Shown one piece after another: positions 62,065 to 64,000 of a stretch of 64,000 nt of DNA (within the stretch, counting starts at the first letter, position 1; each line of letters opens with the position of its first letter). Position numbers and translations under genes: made by a program. Source of the stretch: CAYJBH01 sp964368625. Its GTDB lineage: Bacteria; Bacillota; Clostridia; Oscillospirales; Ruminococcaceae. The stretch covers positions 9,804 to 73,803 of the forward strand of contig CAYJBH010000011.1 of assembly GCA_964368625.1 (NCBI GenBank). The letters run 5' to 3'. The notes beneath the pieces were generated by a model. The model was not told the origin of the DNA. It saw nothing but the letters and a program-made list of their open reading frames with translations, and made no database searches.

Positions 62065-63011
62065 CCTCTGTTATAATTCCTGTTTATAATGTTGAGCAAT
62101 ATTTGTGTGAATGTATCGACAGTGTTTTATCTCAAACATACAGCGATTACGAAATTATTCTAGTTAATGATGGCAGCACTGATAGTAGTGGTATCATCTG
62201 CGACAACTATGCAAGAGCCAATAATAGCATTAGGGTAATTCATAAAAACAACGGCGGTTTATCCGAAGCTCGCAATTATGGAGTTGCTACTGCTGTTGGA
62301 GATTTTGTTTTGTTTCTTGATTCAGACGATCGTATAACCGCAAATGCATTAGAAATTTTAAACGATAAAATAGCAAATTGCGATCTTGTTATTTTTGGAT
62401 ACAAGAAATTTAGAAGTATAGAATCAAAGGATGAATTTATCCCTACAATTGAAGAATCTCTTCCTGAGGGTTGCTATGATAAAGTAGATATACTAAAAAT
62501 GTTTAAGATTAATAGCCTGCCTTTAGTTACAGCCTGCTTTAAATTTAGCCGAACCGAAATTGTTAAGGCAAACCCTTTTCCTCTTGGCAAAGTTTGTGAG
62601 GATGAATTCATAGCTCATCGTTTTATCAATAGTTGTAATAGGATTACCGTTATTAATGACTGTTTATATCTTTACCGTGAAAATCCTAACGGAATAACTC
62701 ATAGCAAAAGCTTTTACCGAAATACCGATAGGCTTTTTGCACTTGCCGATAGATTAAATTTGTTACAAGGGTATGGGTTAACCGAAGCCATTGGTTTACA
62801 GTCTTATAACTTCTATCTATTCTTCTGTGGATCATATCCATTTTGTAGAAAGGAAAACAAAAAAAAGTCAGACCTAATTTATCTGTTATTTCTAGATCAA
62901 TATCGAGTACTTTTACACAACCCATATCTTACTATTTATGATAAAATTAAGTTGATAAGTTTAAGATTCTTCCCGGGAATTTTTGCCAAGCTGTATATGC
63001 TATTTGATTGA
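62061..63011 (+). CDS. Family 2 glycosyltransferase
   Basis: 316 residues. SVIIPVYNVEQYLCECIDSVLSQ, LVNDGSTDSSGIICDNYA, LSEARNYGVATAVGD and LFLDSDD, the classical capsule-type GT2 signatures. ATG overlaps the previous stop (ATGA) and GGAG lies six bases upstream. Likely acts on the same glycan as its neighbours. Confidence 0.9.
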   Translation: MTSVIIPVYNVEQYLCECIDSVLSQTYSDYEIILVNDGSTDSSGIICDNYARANNSIRVIHKNNGGLSEARNYGVATAVGDFVLFLDSDDRITANALEILNDKIANCDLVIFGYKKFRSIESKDEFIPTIEESLPEGCYDKVDILKMFKINSLPLVTACFKFSRTEIVKANPFPLGKVCEDEFIAHRFINSCNRITVINDCLYLYRENPNGITHSKSFYRNTDRLFALADRLNLLQGYGLTEAIGLQSYNFYLFFCGSYPFCRKENKKKSDLIYLLFLDQYRVLLHNPYLTIYDKIKLISLRFFPGIFAKLYMLFD

Positions 63012-63027
63012 TTATTACGAGGTGATT

Positions 63028-63747
63028 ATGAATATTGTTAAAATGATAAAAGATTTTATTTCATGGAGAAAAATTATAAGCACATCTGAAAATTATATCG
63101 ACTATCTAAGAAGTAAGGGTGTTAGGGTCGGTAATAACTGCATGATTTATGACCGGCAAAATATTGTTGTTGATTTAACTCGCCCCTGGTTAATTGAAAT
63201 CGGCAATAATGTTGAAATAACTGCTAAAGCTGTTATACTAACACACGGTTATGATTGGTGTGTTTTTCATAAAAAGTATGGTGATATACTCGGTAGTGTT
63301 GGCAAGGTGAAAATCTCTGATAATGTTTTTATCGGCATTGGAACAACACTTTTGCCGGGAACAGAAGTTGGTGAAAATGTTATTGTTGGTGCCGGAAGTT
63401 TAGTTAAAGGAAAGCTATTGGCAAACAGCCTTTATGCAGGAGTTCCTGCAAGGCGAATTTGCTCTGTAGATGATTACATGAAGAAAAGGGGGGATTTGCA
63501 GCTTAGTGAGGCGGTGTGCCTTGTAAATGAATATATAAAAGTATATGGAATAGATCCTCCAATTGAGGTAATGCACGAACATTTTTGGCTTTTTGAAAAT
63601 AAGCTTATGGGACTTAATAAAGTATTTGATGAGAAGTTACGACTTCGTGGCAACTACGAAATAAGCAGCAAAAAATTCGAGCAAAATAAGCCACAATTTA
63701 ACGGATATGAAGAATTTTTAAACTACTGCAAATCTCAACATAATTAG
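63028..63747 (+). CDS. Left-handed beta-helix acyltransferase
   Basis: 239 residues from ATG 63028, which has GAGGTG upstream; an in-frame ATG at 62983 lies within the preceding gene. Hexapeptide-repeat region (about 35-150): VNNCMIY-like VRVGNNCMIYD, AVILTHGYDW with the usual His, DNVFIGIGTTLLPGTEVGENVIVGAGSLVKG in part, and ANSLYAGVPARRI. Probably O-acetylates the cluster's glycan or a sugar precursor. The C-terminal 90 residues are a helical extension. Confidence 0.88.
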   Translation: MNIVKMIKDFISWRKIISTSENYIDYLRSKGVRVGNNCMIYDRQNIVVDLTRPWLIEIGNNVEITAKAVILTHGYDWCVFHKKYGDILGSVGKVKISDNVFIGIGTTLLPGTEVGENVIVGAGSLVKGKLLANSLYAGVPARRICSVDDYMKKRGDLQLSEAVCLVNEYIKVYGIDPPIEVMHEHFWLFENKLMGLNKVFDEKLRLRGNYEISSKKFEQNKPQFNGYEEFLNYCKSQHN

Positions 63748-64000
63748 TCTTTTAAAATGTTGTTATCTATGTTATTTTATTTGAACAGAAGTATTAACGT
63801 TATTTTTCTTTAAATCTATACAATTATACTGTTTTGTGGTATAATTAATAAAGTTATTGACTTGCTGTTTAACTAGTTACAGTATACTAATAAAAATCAA
63901 TATGAGCAGCACCGGTAATAATGTTAAGGTGTTTTTACATAATTAATAAAACCCTAACAAGGCGCGTTGTGCCGAAGATGAGGTTTTTCAAAGAATTTGG
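63748..64000. other. Intergenic region to the right edge, no gene recognised
   Basis: AT-rich sequence after the acyltransferase. Near the edge (63948-63990), AAAACC and GGTTTT could pair around the inner hairpin GGCGC-GTT-GTGCC, a GC-rich island that may be a terminator-like element or the beginning of a structured leader; it is cut off before it can be judged. Confidence 0.4.

Noticed and set aside
61054..63011. Recent tandem duplication of the two GT2 genes
   Set aside because: Only the generic family motifs match; the C-terminal halves differ too much for a recent duplication.

Overview
The window looks like a low-GC, endospore-forming Clostridia genome, probably close to Oscillospirales/Ruminococcaceae. 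The evidence is spoIIGA-sigE, the eight-gene spoIIIA operon, a GerA-type germinant receptor, a SCIFF peptide with its radical SAM maturase, and a type A RNase P RNA. Ten Ns at 15522-15531 show that this is a draft scaffold. I see no rRNA, tRNA, CRISPR array, insertion sequence or prophage.

Layout. 1-4236 (minus strand): a tightly packed run reading TM2-domain protein, rnpB, SCIFF peptide, SCIFF maturase, pyrH, frr, uppS (cut by the left edge). 4374-5717: gdhA. 6209-9005: two TIM-barrel sugar isomerase/epimerase-like genes and a Gfo/Idh dehydrogenase. 9023-13972 (minus): citrate synthase, pyrE, ZupT-like transporter, a lipoprotein and an RluA-type pseudouridine synthase. 14038-15488: nrdR facing DUF4363 and DUF421 membrane genes, then the scaffold gap. 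15662-18963: a two-gene germinant receptor in which the B and C subunits are one polypeptide. 19083-20755: a zinc-ribbon membrane protein and a glycosyltransferase. 20821-26960 (minus): NADH oxidase-like flavoprotein, redoxin, a structured RNA (probably 6S), DUF1292, sigE, spoIIGA and an anchored SGNH hydrolase. 27153-31947: spoIIIAA-AH. 32007-41391: asp23, nusB, xseA, xseB, ispA, dxs, tlyA, nadK, recN and tyrS, a classic Firmicute run that here lacks argR, spoIVB and spo0A. 41388-50935: S1-domain protein, prfA, Sua5, a CoaE-lytic transglycosylase fusion, M18 aminopeptidase, a small membrane ORF, recD2, comF and ogg. 51090-56212: Gfo/Idh genes, an AraC regulator and a ThuA-like protein. 56328-63747: a glycan cluster of six glycosyltransferases and one acyltransferase behind a perfect-consensus promoter.

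How it fits together. Most of the window is core machinery: translation, isoprenoid and NAD(P) supply, DNA repair, and mother-cell sporulation control with its feeding-tube complex. The accessory parts are two sugar oxidation/isomerisation sets, which resemble 3-keto-sugar chemistry, and the glycan cluster. The most unusual observations are the GerB-GerC fusion with an internal lipobox, the CoaE-transglycosylase fusion, a 43-residue membrane ORF overlapping recD2, mirror-image promoters between gdhA and the TM2 gene, and the uncertain structured RNA at 22847-23026.
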